A DNA stretch of 64,000 bases from Dermatophilaceae bacterium Sec6.4 (GCA_039636865.1 CP144172.1:3410001-3474000); one strand, 5' to 3'. Shown: positions 44,031 through 58,780, counted from the first letter of the stretch. The notes: generated by a model from the sequence alone, not told the origin. Made by a program: numbers and translations.

Positions 44031-45056
44031 ATGACTCAGGCAGTCCAGGCACCCAGCTCGACCGACGGATCCGGATCGTCGAAGAACAGCGTGTCAGGCC
44101 GTATTCACGACACCCTGCACCGGATGCCTGCACTGAGCCCGCTGCTGGTCCTGATCATTGCCTGCCTTGTGTTCGGTCTCGCAAACGACCGTTTCCTGCG
44201 GCCGGCGAACTTATCGATCGTGCTGCAACAGGCGGCAGTCGTAGGGGCTCTTGCCGTAGGGCAGACGCTGATCATCCTGACCGCCGGTATCGATCTGTCC
44301 GTGGGGGCGGTCATGGTGCTCGCGACCCTGGTGATGAGCAAATTGGTTCAGAACAACGGCCTTCCCGGTCCCGTCGCCTTTCTCATCGGGTTCCTGATCG
44401 CGATGCTGGCCGCGTATTTGAACGGAATACTCGTCACCAAAATCAGACTGCCGCCATTCATCGTGACCCTGGGCACGCTGAGCATCTTCACCGCAGCAAC
44501 CCTGATCTACGCCCAGGGCCAGACCATCACCCTGAACAACGGTGGATTCATCACGTGGACGGGCACCGCCATCAAGTTCGGTAGCTTCAGCATCACAGTG
44601 GGCGTGTTCATGATGCTTCTGCTCTACGCGGTCTTCGCGTTCGCGCTGCGGCAAACGGCCTGGGGCCGACACCTCTACGCCACGGGCGATGACCCCGAGG
44701 CAGCACGACTTGCCGGGATCCGCACGGACCGCGTACTTCTCAGTGCCTACGTCGTCGCCGGTGCTGTCTTTGGAATTGCTGCCTGGATCCTCGTCGGACG
44801 CATCAACGGAGCTGATCCCAACGCCGGCGTCAACCTCAACCTGCAGAGCATCACCGCCGTCGTCATCGGCGGCACCAGCTTGTTTGGCGGTCGTGGCGCA
44901 ATCGTCGGATCACTGATCGGGGCGCTGATCGTGCAGGTCTTCAACAATGGGCTTGCTCTGGCCGGCGTCGATCCCAACTATCAGGTGCTGGCCATCGGGG
45001 TTCTCGTATTGATCGCCGTCGGTGCCGATCAATGGATCCGGAGCGTGAAGTCATGA
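44031..45056 (+). CDS. sugar ABC importer permease (RbsC-like)
   Basis: A 341-residue integral membrane protein of the BPD_transp_2 type. Helical segments include LSPLLVLIIACLVFGLANDR, VGALAVGQTLIILTAGIDLS and GAVMVLATLVMSKLVQNNG. The coupling motif is FALRQTAWGRHLYATGDDPE followed by AARLAGI, with AVVIGGTSLFGGRGAIVGSL near the end. It forms the channel of the importer and works as a dimer. The stop overlaps the ATPase start by 4 bases. Confidence 0.92.
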   Translation: MTQAVQAPSSTDGSGSSKNSVSGRIHDTLHRMPALSPLLVLIIACLVFGLANDRFLRPANLSIVLQQAAVVGALAVGQTLIILTAGIDLSVGAVMVLATLVMSKLVQNNGLPGPVAFLIGFLIAMLAAYLNGILVTKIRLPPFIVTLGTLSIFTAATLIYAQGQTITLNNGGFITWTGTAIKFGSFSITVGVFMMLLLYAVFAFALRQTAWGRHLYATGDDPEAARLAGIRTDRVLLSAYVVAGAVFGIAAWILVGRINGADPNAGVNLNLQSITAVVIGGTSLFGGRGAIVGSLIGALIVQVFNNGLALAGVDPNYQVLAIGVLVLIAVGADQWIRSVKS

Positions 45057-45850
45057 CCGAACCGCTGCTGGAAGCCCGCCACCTCGTGAAAACATTCGGC
45101 CGGGTCGTCGGCCTCGATGACGTAGATCTGACCTTGTATCCAGGGGAGGTCCTGGCCGTCATCGGCGACAATGGTGCAGGTAAGTCCACGCTCATCAAGT
45201 GCCTGTCCGGTGCGATGGCTCCTGATTCCGGCGAGATCCTCATCGAGGGTCGGCCAGTGACCTTCGGCAGCACCCAGGAAGCACGCGAAGCAGGAATTGA
45301 AACGGTTTATCAAACCCTGGCTGTTGCCCCAGCCCTCGATATTGCGAGCAACTTGTTCCTGGCTCGCGAAGAGCGTCGCCCGGGAGTGCTGGGTTCAGTG
45401 TTCAGAATGCTCGACACGGGCGGGATGAAAAAGAAAGCCAAGCAGCACATCGACGACCTGGGCATCAGCACCTTGCAGAACATCAATCAGGCAGTCGAAA
45501 CGTTGTCCGGCGGTCAGCGTCAGGCCGTCGCGGTGGCCCGCGCAGCTGCGTTCGGCGGCAAGGTCGTGATTCTCGACGAACCGACAGCAGCTCTGGGCGT
45601 GCGTGAATCAGGCCAGGTCCTGCGGCTGGTCCAGAATCTACGCGAACGTGGTCTCGGCGTTATTCTCATCAGCCACAACATGCCCAACGTGTTCGAGGTG
45701 GCCGATCGGATCCACGTGCAGCGTTTGGGCCGCGGCATCGGAGTCATCACCCCCAAGACCCACACTCCGGCGGAGGGAGTGGCAATCATGACCGGTGCGA
45801 CCACCCTGCAGGAAACACCCGGGTCCCAGGTCTCGATCACCGAGCAATAG
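45053..45850 (+). CDS. sugar ABC importer ATP-binding protein, single domain
   Basis: A 265-residue ATPase with Walker A (GDNGAGKSTLIKCLSG), a Q-loop (IETVYQTLAVAPAL), signature (ETLSGGQRQAVAVARAA), Walker B (KVVILDEPTAALGVRESG) and the switch His (LISHNMPNVFEVADRI). Many ribose-type ATPases have two fused ATPase domains; this one has only one, as in fructose or inositol-type systems, so it would act as a homodimer. It ends operon-coupled 45 bases before the LacI-type regulator. Confidence 0.92.
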   Translation: MTEPLLEARHLVKTFGRVVGLDDVDLTLYPGEVLAVIGDNGAGKSTLIKCLSGAMAPDSGEILIEGRPVTFGSTQEAREAGIETVYQTLAVAPALDIASNLFLAREERRPGVLGSVFRMLDTGGMKKKAKQHIDDLGISTLQNINQAVETLSGGQRQAVAVARAAAFGGKVVILDEPTAALGVRESGQVLRLVQNLRERGLGVILISHNMPNVFEVADRIHVQRLGRGIGVITPKTHTPAEGVAIMTGATTLQETPGSQVSITEQ

Positions 45851-45894
45851 CCGCAGGTGAAGATGGCACCAGACCGACAGAGTCCCAAATAACC

Positions 45895-46947
45895 TTGCCC
45901 ACACCACAAAAAGCGAACACTGATCGCACCGGACGTCCGACGATGAAGGATGTCGCAGCCCGCGCCGGCGTGAGCATCAAGACGGTCTCGCGTGTGCTTG
46001 CTCAGGTGCCAACGGTCGATCCTGTCATTGCTGGACGCGTACGAGACGCAGCCGACGGCCTCGGCTTCCGGCCAAACCTGATGGCGTCCAACCTGCGGCG
46101 ATCAGACGGGCGGACCAACACCATCGGTCTGCTCCTGGAGGACGTCAGCAACCCGTTCTCTGCCCTTGTCCATCGCTCCGTCGAGGACTATTTCCGCAGT
46201 CGCGGAGTGCTTGTTCTGGCCGGCAGCGTCGATCAGGACCCCGATAGGGAACGCGAGATGGCCCGCACGCTGATCAACCGTAGGGTGGACGGCCTGATTG
46301 TGATGTCCTCCTGCACCGAACCGCGCTACATCGTCGCCGAGCAGCAGACCGGTACGAGCTTCGTTTTCATTGATCGCGCACCGGCGCCGTTGCTCGCGGA
46401 TGCCGTCGTGGCCGACAACCGGGTCAGTGCGCGCACGGCTGTCGCACATCTGTTGGAGACCGGTCGACGTGTCGTAGCCTATTTCGGCGATGATCTGAGG
46501 ATCCCCACTGCCGACGAACGTTTCAGCGGTTACCAGGACGCTATGGCTGCCGCCGGTCTGGATCTTGAAGAGAAGGTGATCCGGCACGGAATTCGCACGG
46601 TGGGCCAGGCCAGAGACGCGACCCGCACAATGTTGCAGACGCAATACCCGGAGGCGGTTTTCACCAGTCAGAATCTCGTCACCATCGGTGCGCTCGAAGC
46701 TATCCACGACCTCGGTCTCCAGGATGAGATCGCGCTGGTTGGTTTCGACGACATCCCTCTGGCAGGCCTCATCAAGCCCGGCACGACCGTCATGGCGCAG
46801 GACCCGGTTGAGATGGGGCGGTGCGCCGCAAGCCAACTCCTCGATCGGATCAACGGTGACATCTCGCCACCCTCGATCCACACCATCCCTACCCGGCTCA
46901 TCGTGCGCGGATCGGGAGAGCTGCCGCGGCACACTTCACGAGCGTGA
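45895..46947 (+). CDS. LacI-family transcriptional regulator
   Basis: A regulator of up to 350 residues. The N-terminal helix-turn-helix is MKDVAARAGVSIKTVSRVL, followed by the hinge helix region GFRPNLMASNLRRSDGRT and a periplasmic-binding-type sensor domain (TIGLLLEDVSNPFSALVHRS, DGLIVMSSCTEPRYIVA, ALVGFDDIPLAGLIKPGTTV). It likely represses the upstream transporter operon when the sugar is absent. Annotated start is TTG 45895; the ATG at 45943 is the alternative, since neither has a ribosome binding site. The next gene follows 35 bases later. Confidence 0.88.
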   Translation: MPTPQKANTDRTGRPTMKDVAARAGVSIKTVSRVLAQVPTVDPVIAGRVRDAADGLGFRPNLMASNLRRSDGRTNTIGLLLEDVSNPFSALVHRSVEDYFRSRGVLVLAGSVDQDPDREREMARTLINRRVDGLIVMSSCTEPRYIVAEQQTGTSFVFIDRAPAPLLADAVVADNRVSARTAVAHLLETGRRVVAYFGDDLRIPTADERFSGYQDAMAAAGLDLEEKVIRHGIRTVGQARDATRTMLQTQYPEAVFTSQNLVTIGALEAIHDLGLQDEIALVGFDDIPLAGLIKPGTTVMAQDPVEMGRCAASQLLDRINGDISPPSIHTIPTRLIVRGSGELPRHTSRA

Positions 46948-46982
46948 CGAGAGCGCACCCGAGGGCCGCCTACCGTGGAGGG

Positions 46983-48992
46983 ATGATGAACCGGCTCGCG
47001 TCCGCAACCAGCCCGTATCTGCTCCAGCACGCTGACAACCCGATCGACTGGCGGGAGTGGTCTGATGCCGCGTTGGCCGAAGCCCGCGAGCGCGACGTGC
47101 CGATCCTGCTGTCCGTCGGGTATGCCGCCTGTCACTGGTGCCACGTGATGGCGCACGAGACCTTCGAGGACGAACGCGTCGCGGCAGTCGTCAACGCAAA
47201 TTTCGTCGCCATCAAGGTCGACAGGGAAGAACGCCCCGACATCGACTCGGTGTACATGGACGTCACCATGGCGCTGACCGGCAGCGGTGGGTGGCCGATG
47301 ACCTGCCTGCTCACTCCGTCGGGGGACCCCTTCTTTGCTGGCACCTATCTGCCACGTAGTCAGTTCCTACGGCTGCTCGACGCCGCGAACGACGCGTGGC
47401 GCGACCGCAGGGCAGACGTGCTCGCCTCCGGCACATCCATCTCGGAAAAACTACGCGCTGCCGCCGCACCCGAGTCGCATCCCGTCAGTACCTCCCTGAT
47501 CCGCCGCAGCGTCGACGCGATGGCGCGCCGATTCGACACGAACTACGGCGGGTTCGGCGGTGCGCCGAAATTTCCCACGACCTCGGGCCTGGAGTTTTTG
47601 CTCCGCGCCGCCGTCCTGACCGGTGACGAAAATCCCCGCGACATGGCAACGCAGACTCTCGAATCGATGGCCAGGGGTGGGATCTACGACCAGCTCGGCG
47701 GCGGCTTCGCACGCTACAGCGTCGATGCCCAGTGGGTCGTGCCACATTTTGAGAAAATGCTCTACGACAACGCGCAACTCGTGCGCGTCTACACCCATGC
47801 GTGGTGCGCGACCGGCAACGACCTCTTCGAGCGTGTCATCGCCCAGACGATCGATTTCATGCTGCGTGAGTTGCGCACGCAGCAGGGTGCGTTCGCCTCG
47901 TCACTGGACGCGGACACCGAGGGTGTCGAAGGACTGACCTACGCCTGGAGCCCTGGTGAACTCATCGACGTGCTCGGCGAGGACGACGGCACCCGCGCCG
48001 CGCAACTACTGTCCGTGACCGACACCGGCACCTACGAGCACGGCGCTTCCACCCTTCAGCTGCCCACCGACCCCGACGACGCGCACTGGTGGGAAAGCAC
48101 CCGGACAAAGCTGCTTGTCGCGCGTGACCAACGGCCACAGCCTGGTCGGGACGACAAGATCATCGCCGGTTGGAACGGTATGGCGGTCGGTGCGCTCGCC
48201 GAGGCGGGCGCCATCTTCGGGCGAACCGACTGGCTCGATGCTGCGTCTCGTTGTGCGCTCGCGGTGCTCGAGATCCACCGGGTGGACGGGCGGCTGCGTC
48301 GTACCTCCCGGGACGGCGCCGTCGGGAGCTCGCTCGCCGCAGCCGACGATCTGGGCAATCTCGCAGAGGGACTACTCACCCTGCATCAGGCAGCACCGGA
48401 CGCCGGATGGCTCACCGCAGCCGACGAGGTGTTGCAGAGTGCAGCCGCCCATCACGCAGACGGGCGCGGCGGGTTCTACGACTCGGCCGACGACGCCGAG
48501 GCCCTGATTGTTCGGCCGCGCAGTCATGTCGATGGCGCCGAACCCTCAGGCACCGCCGCGTTGGCCGGTGCGCTACTGACCTACGGCGCATTGACCGGGA
48601 ACTCGGACTGCCTGAATCGTGCCCAACGCGCAGTCGATGCTGTCGCCTGGCTCGCCGAACGCGACCCCGGCATGGTCGGTCACGGATTGAGCGTCGGAGT
48701 CGCTCTCGTGCATGGGCCGCTTCAGGTGGCGATCGTCGGTGCTGACGCAACTGCCGACGAGCTCGCCGCGACGGCCTGGCGCAGCACAGCACCGGGCCGC
48801 GTTGTTGCCGTCGGCGGTGCTGCCGGGGTAGGCAGCGGCGACGACGCCGGGCAGCCGTTGTTGACCGACCGGCCGCTGGTCGCCGGCCGATCTGCGGCCT
48901 ACGTCTGTCGCCAGTTCGTCTGCGACGCGCCGGTTACCTCGGTGCCCGACCTGCGCGCTGTGCTCGGACAACCTTCATCGCAGACCCAGTAG
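46983..48992 (+). CDS. DUF255 thioredoxin-fold protein (YyaL/SPATA20-like)
   Basis: A 669-residue protein conserved across bacteria and animals. The N-terminal thioredoxin-like DUF255 domain has SPYLLQHADNPIDWREW and the Cys-His-Trp-Cys motif in VGYAACHWCHVMAHETFEDE, with GSGGWPMTCLLTPSGDPFF later. The remainder is an alpha/alpha-barrel domain resembling a glycoside hydrolase or epimerase fold (GGFARYSVDAQWVVPHFEKM, IIAGWNGMAVGALAEAG). The biochemical role is not established. GGAGGG before the ATGs at 46983 and 46986 sets the start. The 3' end overlaps the convergent amidohydrolase by 18 bases. Confidence 0.9.
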   Translation: MMNRLASATSPYLLQHADNPIDWREWSDAALAEARERDVPILLSVGYAACHWCHVMAHETFEDERVAAVVNANFVAIKVDREERPDIDSVYMDVTMALTGSGGWPMTCLLTPSGDPFFAGTYLPRSQFLRLLDAANDAWRDRRADVLASGTSISEKLRAAAAPESHPVSTSLIRRSVDAMARRFDTNYGGFGGAPKFPTTSGLEFLLRAAVLTGDENPRDMATQTLESMARGGIYDQLGGGFARYSVDAQWVVPHFEKMLYDNAQLVRVYTHAWCATGNDLFERVIAQTIDFMLRELRTQQGAFASSLDADTEGVEGLTYAWSPGELIDVLGEDDGTRAAQLLSVTDTGTYEHGASTLQLPTDPDDAHWWESTRTKLLVARDQRPQPGRDDKIIAGWNGMAVGALAEAGAIFGRTDWLDAASRCALAVLEIHRVDGRLRRTSRDGAVGSSLAAADDLGNLAEGLLTLHQAAPDAGWLTAADEVLQSAAAHHADGRGGFYDSADDAEALIVRPRSHVDGAEPSGTAALAGALLTYGALTGNSDCLNRAQRAVDAVAWLAERDPGMVGHGLSVGVALVHGPLQVAIVGADATADELAATAWRSTAPGRVVAVGGAAGVGSGDDAGQPLLTDRPLVAGRSAAYVCRQFVCDAPVTSVPDLRAVLGQPSSQTQ

Positions 48993-49913
48993 ACGGGCCC
49001 CGTTGCGCCACAGCACAGCTCGCATCCAATCGTCACCAAGGTCGAGTCGGGTCAGTGCCGACAACTGATGCGCGTACGGGTAGGGGATGTTCGGGAAGTC
49101 CGAGCCGAGCACGACCTTGTCCTGCAGCGACGTCAGTCGGGCCCGGTACGCCGCAGACGTCGGGGTGCGCGCCTCCACGAAATCGGTGAAGGCCATCGTC
49201 GTATCGAGATGCACCCGCTCATAGGCCAGTGCCAGGTCCGCAAATTCGTCGTACTCCGGCATTCCCATATGGGCGATGACCAGCGTCAGCCGGGGCCAGC
49301 GCCGCAGCACCGACGCAATGCGGCGTGACCCGGTGAATGCGCCCGGCAGTGGGGCAGATCCGGCATGAATGACCACCGGCACCCCCGCAGCCTCCAAGAG
49401 CTCCCAGGCCGGATCGAGCAGCGCGTCATCGGGCGCATACTGCCCCACCTGGACATGCATCTTGAACAACCGCGCGCCTGCTCCCAACGCCTGCGCGACG
49501 TAGTCCGCGACGTCCGGCTCGGGGTAGAGCGTGCCGCAGTGGATTGCGTCCGGCACCCGCCTCGCGAAGTCGGCGTTCCAGTCGTTCAGCCACTTCGCCA
49601 TCCCAGGTTTGTGCGGATAGGTCAGCGCAGGGATCGCCCGTATACCGAGTGAGCGGACAATCTGCAGCCGGGCCCGCTCATCGAAGCGGTACCGGATGGG
49701 CCATGCCTGCCCGTAGTGCGCCGCGGCCTGGTCGAAGAAGCCCCAGACCTTGATCTGCATCTGTTCGGGAAGAAAGTGCACATGCACGTCGGCCAGACCC
49801 GGCAGGCCCACAGCGTCCAGGTATGCCGGGACATCCGCATCGTCGAGCGGTCCGGCTGTGGTGGCAATCTTGGCCCCGGCGGGTGTATCGGGTGTACCCG
49901 GCGTCATGGACAT
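48975..49913 (-). CDS. metal-dependent amidohydrolase (TIM barrel)
   Basis: A 312-residue hydrolase of the amidohydrolase_2 type. Metal-binding residues are in GLADVHVHFLPEQMQ, GARLFKMHVQVGQYAPDD, VPVVIHAGSAPLPGAF, LTLVIAHMGMPEYDEF and KVVLGSDFPNIPYPY. These proteins hydrolyse or decarboxylate varied small molecules; no specific substrate can be named. It lies between DUF255 (convergent, overlapping by 18 bases) and lysX on the same strand with 10 bases between them. Confidence 0.85.
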   Translation of the reverse strand: MSMTPGTPDTPAGAKIATTAGPLDDADVPAYLDAVGLPGLADVHVHFLPEQMQIKVWGFFDQAAAHYGQAWPIRYRFDERARLQIVRSLGIRAIPALTYPHKPGMAKWLNDWNADFARRVPDAIHCGTLYPEPDVADYVAQALGAGARLFKMHVQVGQYAPDDALLDPAWELLEAAGVPVVIHAGSAPLPGAFTGSRRIASVLRRWPRLTLVIAHMGMPEYDEFADLALAYERVHLDTTMAFTDFVEARTPTSAAYRARLTSLQDKVVLGSDFPNIPYPYAHQLSALTRLDLGDDWMRAVLWRNGARLLGLR

Positions 49914-49922
49914 AGTGCCGAC

Positions 49923-52900
49923 TCAACCCTGCGGTTTCACGAAGGGGAACGCCAGCGTCTGGCGGATGGATGCTCCGGTCAGCATCATCACGATGCGGTC
50001 GACCCCCAACCCCAACCCACCGGTCGGCGGCATGGCCAGCTCCAGTGCGGCCAGAAATGCTTCATCGATCTGCATTGCCTCCAGGTCGCCGGCCGCCGCT
50101 GCGAGCGACTGCGCGGTCAGCCGTGCGCGTTGGTCGACCGGGTCGACCAACTCGCTGTATGCGGTCCCGATCTCCGCGCCGAAGGCCACCAGGTCCCAGC
50201 GCTCGGACAGCGCCGGGTCGGTACGGTGGGTGCGGGTCAGCGGGGAAGTCTCCAGCGGGAAATCGGTGTAGAACGTCGGGAACTGGGTCTGCTTCTCCAC
50301 CAGTGCGTCGTAGAGCTCGACGACCAGCATGCCCACGGTTGCCTCAGCGGGCGCTCCCACTGCATGCCGAGCGCAGATCGCTTCGATCTGGGCGCGCTCG
50401 GTCGTGGACGTCACTGTCTCTCCGACGGCTTGCGACACCGCGTCGTGCACCGTCGTGACCGGCCAGTCACCCTCGAGGTTGACGTCGTGGGATGTCCCAT
50501 CGGCAGCTGTCCGGCGGGCCACGGGCGCGCCATTGACTGCGGTGGCAACGCGCAGGATGACGTCGCGGGTGAGCACCCTCATCGAGTTGTAGTCGCCGTA
50601 CGCCTCATAGGCCTCCAACGAAGTGAACTCCGGGTTGTGTGTCGCGTCGACGCCTTCGTTGCGGAAGTTGCGGTTCATCTCGAACACCCGCTGCATACCG
50701 CCTACCGCCAGTCGCTTCAGGTACAACTCCGGGGCGATGCGCAGGTACAGGTCCATTCCATACGCGTTGATGTAGGTCCGGAACGGCCGGGCCGTCGCAC
50801 CGCCGTGTACCGCCTGCAACATCGGCGTCTCGACCTCGGTGAACTCCCGCTCCTGGAAAGCCTCCCGCAGGGCGCGGACGCCGGCCGCCCGACGTCGCAG
50901 CAGGTCCAGCGACTGGGCGTTGACGAGCAGATCCAGCGACCGCTGTCTGCTGCGAACATCGTCGCTCAACACCGACCCGAGCGGGGGAAGTGGTCGCAGG
51001 CACTTCGCCGCCATCTGCCAGTCGTGCAGCACGACCGACAGCTCACCGTTACGCGACGTCCCCACCCGCCCCGTCACACTCACCATGTCACCGAGATCGA
51101 CGCACTGACGCCACAACGCCCGAGCGTGCTGCGGCGACTGGTCTGCGGTCACCATGATCTGAATGCGGGATCCCTCATCATCCAGGACCGCAAAAGTAAC
51201 GCCACCGAGATCACGCAACGCGCGGATCCGACCGCATACCGACACGGACTGGTTGGTCACGACGTTGGGGTGCAGTTCGGGGCACTTCGAAATGACATCG
51301 GCGACCCGTGCCGTCCGCGGAACCTGCACGGGGTAACCCTGCATACCTGCGCTCCGCAGGGCCTCCAGCTTCGCGCGGCGTACCTCCTGCTGCTGGGACA
51401 ACCGTGCCGCCACGGGTACCGGTACCAGCAGCTGCTGTTCCTGTTCACAGACCCGGCGCACGAAATCGGGCTCCGTACGAGGGGCCTGAGTCTCCGCAGC
51501 GATCTGGCCGGTGAGGAACTTCGGCCCGATGGTCGGAACGAAACCCTCAGCGATGCCCATTGCCAGCGCGGCGCGGGTGACCGTCAGCGCGGGGTCGTAG
51601 CAGAGCCACCGAGGCACCCATGCCGGGTGGTATTTGTCGTTCGAGCGGTACAAGGTCTCCAGCTGATAGAACCTCGATGCGAAAGACAGCGCAGCATCGC
51701 TGACTTTCGTGATCGGTCCGGCCCCGACCTGATCAGCATTGTCGAAGATACTGCGAAACACGGCGAAGTTCAGCGACACCCTACGAATGCCGTGCTCAGG
51801 TCCGTGTTCCATCAATTTCGCGACAAGGAACTCATTCAGTCCGTTCTCCGCATTACGGTCGCGCCGCATCAGGTCCAGGGAGACCCCCCGTACGCCCCAC
51901 GGCACGAACGACAGCAGTCCCCGGATCTCACCGTGCGTGTCATGTGCCGTCACGATCACACATCTGCCGTCCGCGGGGTCACCGAGCCGGTTCAACGCCA
52001 TCGAGAATCCACGTTCGGTCTCTTCGCCCCGCCATTTCTCGGCAAGGATCTCCACCTCCCGCAGTTCCTCGGTCGACAGCTCACTGTGTCGGCGGATCTG
52101 AGTCGTGTAGCCGGCTCGGCTGATCCGCGTCACGGCCTGCCGCACGGGTCGCATCTCGCGGCCCCGCAGACTGAAGGAATCGACTTCGAGAATGGCCTCG
52201 TCGCCAAGTGCGAAGGCACGCAGCCCGGCCGCCTGGTAGTGAGCGGTGCCTACCTCGCTGCTGGACAGCACGGCGGCATACCAACCGTTCTCCCGACACT
52301 GCCGCAACCACAGCGCGATGAGTTCCGGCCACGAGCCACGATCGCCCACCGGATCAGCACTTGCCACACAGGTGGTGCCCTCGGTGCGGTAGGTCAACGC
52401 CGCGCGGCCATCGGTGGAGAACATCACGCTCTTGTCGCGACGCGTCGCGAAGTAGCCCAGCGAATCCTCTTCGCCAAACTGAAGCAGTAACTTTCGCACC
52501 GCCAGCTCTTCATCGGCGGACTGCATCTCCCGACCGCGCCCAGAGCGCCAGAACACCAGGATTGCCAGCAGGAGCGCCAGGCCCGATAACAGCCCAGCGA
52601 GTCCGAACACCCACATGGAACCGACATGGTCACTGAGCCCGAACGTCCCGGCGGGGCTACTGACCCCAAATGTGGACCGCACCGACCACCGCACCCGCTC
52701 GCGGACGCCGACCAACGAACCGTCGATTGCCGACGACAACAACAACGTAACGCCGAATGACGTCAGTAAACCCGCTACCAGGACGAAGAGTGCTGCCCTT
52801 CGTGAGCGTGGAGCCAACTTCGCGGGGAACGACCTGCGACTCGCGATGACGGCGACGAGAACGGCGATCCCGAGTATGAGGGCGGGAATGGTCACATATC

Positions 52901-53375
52901 GCGAGGAGGTGAACTCCACGTACTGGCGTTCACTGACGCCGTACATCGGTCGGCCACCGAATCTACGCATCTGGCCGCCCAGAACGGCGCGGCCCTCCAC
53001 CACCTTGCCTGCGATTACCACCACCAGGCTGTAGAACACATTCAGCGCCATGACGATGACCACCACCGTGTGGGCAGCGCGCAGCCGACGACGTGCGGCT
53101 CCCGCCAATGCGAACAGCAGTGCGACCAGGAAGAGGCTCGGCTCCACCGGCAGGTTGAGCAGGCCCAATGCGTCGGACACGACTCGGACTACCAGCCCGC
53201 CGGCAAACACGATCGCGAGCAGCGAGAAGAACGCACTGATCAACAACAGCCGGCCCAGCCAGTGGGCTACCTGTTCGCGCCACGGGCTGCGGACCCGCTC
53301 GCGCCGGCCGCCGTCGGGCCCGCCGTAGGCGTTGAATGACCCCTTGAACAACCGCGACACGACACTCAAATTCAT
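49923..53375 (-). CDS. lysX: bifunctional lysyl-phosphatidylglycerol synthase/lysyl-tRNA synthetase LysX
   Basis: A 1150-residue fusion that charges tRNA-Lys and then transfers lysine to membrane phosphatidylglycerol, lowering surface charge and giving resistance to cationic peptides. Roughly residues 30-270 are transmembrane helices and 300-620 are the LPG_synthase_C region (FSTDGRAALTYRTEGTTCVA, SADPVGDRGSWPELIALWLR). About 690-800 are an OB fold (VSVCGRIRALRDLGGVTF). The rest is class II LysRS with RIAPELYLKRLAVGGMQRVF, MNRNFRNEGVDATHNPEFTS and the motif 3 GGLGLGVDRIVMMLTGA. The ATG at 53375 has GGGG eleven bases upstream. No separate lysS is in the window. Confidence 0.95.
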   Translation of the reverse strand: MNLSVVSRLFKGSFNAYGGPDGGRRERVRSPWREQVAHWLGRLLLISAFFSLLAIVFAGGLVVRVVSDALGLLNLPVEPSLFLVALLFALAGAARRRLRAAHTVVVIVMALNVFYSLVVVIAGKVVEGRAVLGGQMRRFGGRPMYGVSERQYVEFTSSRYVTIPALILGIAVLVAVIASRRSFPAKLAPRSRRAALFVLVAGLLTSFGVTLLLSSAIDGSLVGVRERVRWSVRSTFGVSSPAGTFGLSDHVGSMWVFGLAGLLSGLALLLAILVFWRSGRGREMQSADEELAVRKLLLQFGEEDSLGYFATRRDKSVMFSTDGRAALTYRTEGTTCVASADPVGDRGSWPELIALWLRQCRENGWYAAVLSSSEVGTAHYQAAGLRAFALGDEAILEVDSFSLRGREMRPVRQAVTRISRAGYTTQIRRHSELSTEELREVEILAEKWRGEETERGFSMALNRLGDPADGRCVIVTAHDTHGEIRGLLSFVPWGVRGVSLDLMRRDRNAENGLNEFLVAKLMEHGPEHGIRRVSLNFAVFRSIFDNADQVGAGPITKVSDAALSFASRFYQLETLYRSNDKYHPAWVPRWLCYDPALTVTRAALAMGIAEGFVPTIGPKFLTGQIAAETQAPRTEPDFVRRVCEQEQQLLVPVPVAARLSQQQEVRRAKLEALRSAGMQGYPVQVPRTARVADVISKCPELHPNVVTNQSVSVCGRIRALRDLGGVTFAVLDDEGSRIQIMVTADQSPQHARALWRQCVDLGDMVSVTGRVGTSRNGELSVVLHDWQMAAKCLRPLPPLGSVLSDDVRSRQRSLDLLVNAQSLDLLRRRAAGVRALREAFQEREFTEVETPMLQAVHGGATARPFRTYINAYGMDLYLRIAPELYLKRLAVGGMQRVFEMNRNFRNEGVDATHNPEFTSLEAYEAYGDYNSMRVLTRDVILRVATAVNGAPVARRTAADGTSHDVNLEGDWPVTTVHDAVSQAVGETVTSTTERAQIEAICARHAVGAPAEATVGMLVVELYDALVEKQTQFPTFYTDFPLETSPLTRTHRTDPALSERWDLVAFGAEIGTAYSELVDPVDQRARLTAQSLAAAAGDLEAMQIDEAFLAALELAMPPTGGLGLGVDRIVMMLTGASIRQTLAFPFVKPQG

Positions 53376-53481
53376 AAGATACCCCGTCTCATCAAGACCA
53401 GACAGTATCTCAGCGTCCTGAGCGCTACCGGAGAAAGATCCCGAAGGGCGGATACACAGAAAAGGCAGACAACGCAAAAAG

Positions 53482-53516
53482 AGCTACCCGACAACGCGGG
53501 GCGTTGTCGGGTAGCT
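53482..53516 (-). terminator. intrinsic terminator of the rRNA operon
   Basis: A perfect 16-base stem (53482-53497 with 53501-53516) with a 3-base loop, GC-rich and followed on the minus strand by a run of five T (53476-53480). It lies just downstream of 5S rRNA, so it is the classic terminator of the rrn operon. Confidence 0.9.
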
Positions 53517-53527
53517 ACTAAAAGATG

Positions 53528-53645
53528 TTCGGCGGTGTCCTACTCTCCCACACACTCCCGTGTGCAGTACCATCGGCGCTGAAGGGCTTAGCTTCCGGGT
53601 TCGGTATGTGACCGGGCGTTTCCCGCTTCGCTATGACCGCCGTAA
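53528..53645 (-). rRNA. rrf: 5S ribosomal RNA
   Basis: On the minus strand the sequence starts TTACGGCGGTCATAGCG, runs through CCCGGTCACATACCGAACCC and ends CACCGCCGAAC, the typical actinobacterial 5S of about 118 bases. The ends pair as the terminal helix. It follows 23S after about 126 bases. Confidence 0.95.
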
Positions 53646-53771
53646 CGTTATGAAACTATGACCACACTCCCCCCGACCCGAACACGAACATTCGTGTTGA
53701 GTGGGGGTGGTGGTGTTGTTTCAGAATCACACAGTGGACGCGAACAGCTCGTTATAATTAGTTGTGGTGTT

Positions 53772-58780
<5,009 letters not shown>

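Noticed and set aside
49716..52490. Open frame of 924 codons on the plus strand opposite lysX
   Set aside because: It is an antisense shadow of GC-rich coding bias. It is rich in Arg/His/Gln/Gly, has no motifs, and lysX on the other strand is a complete, well-conserved protein.
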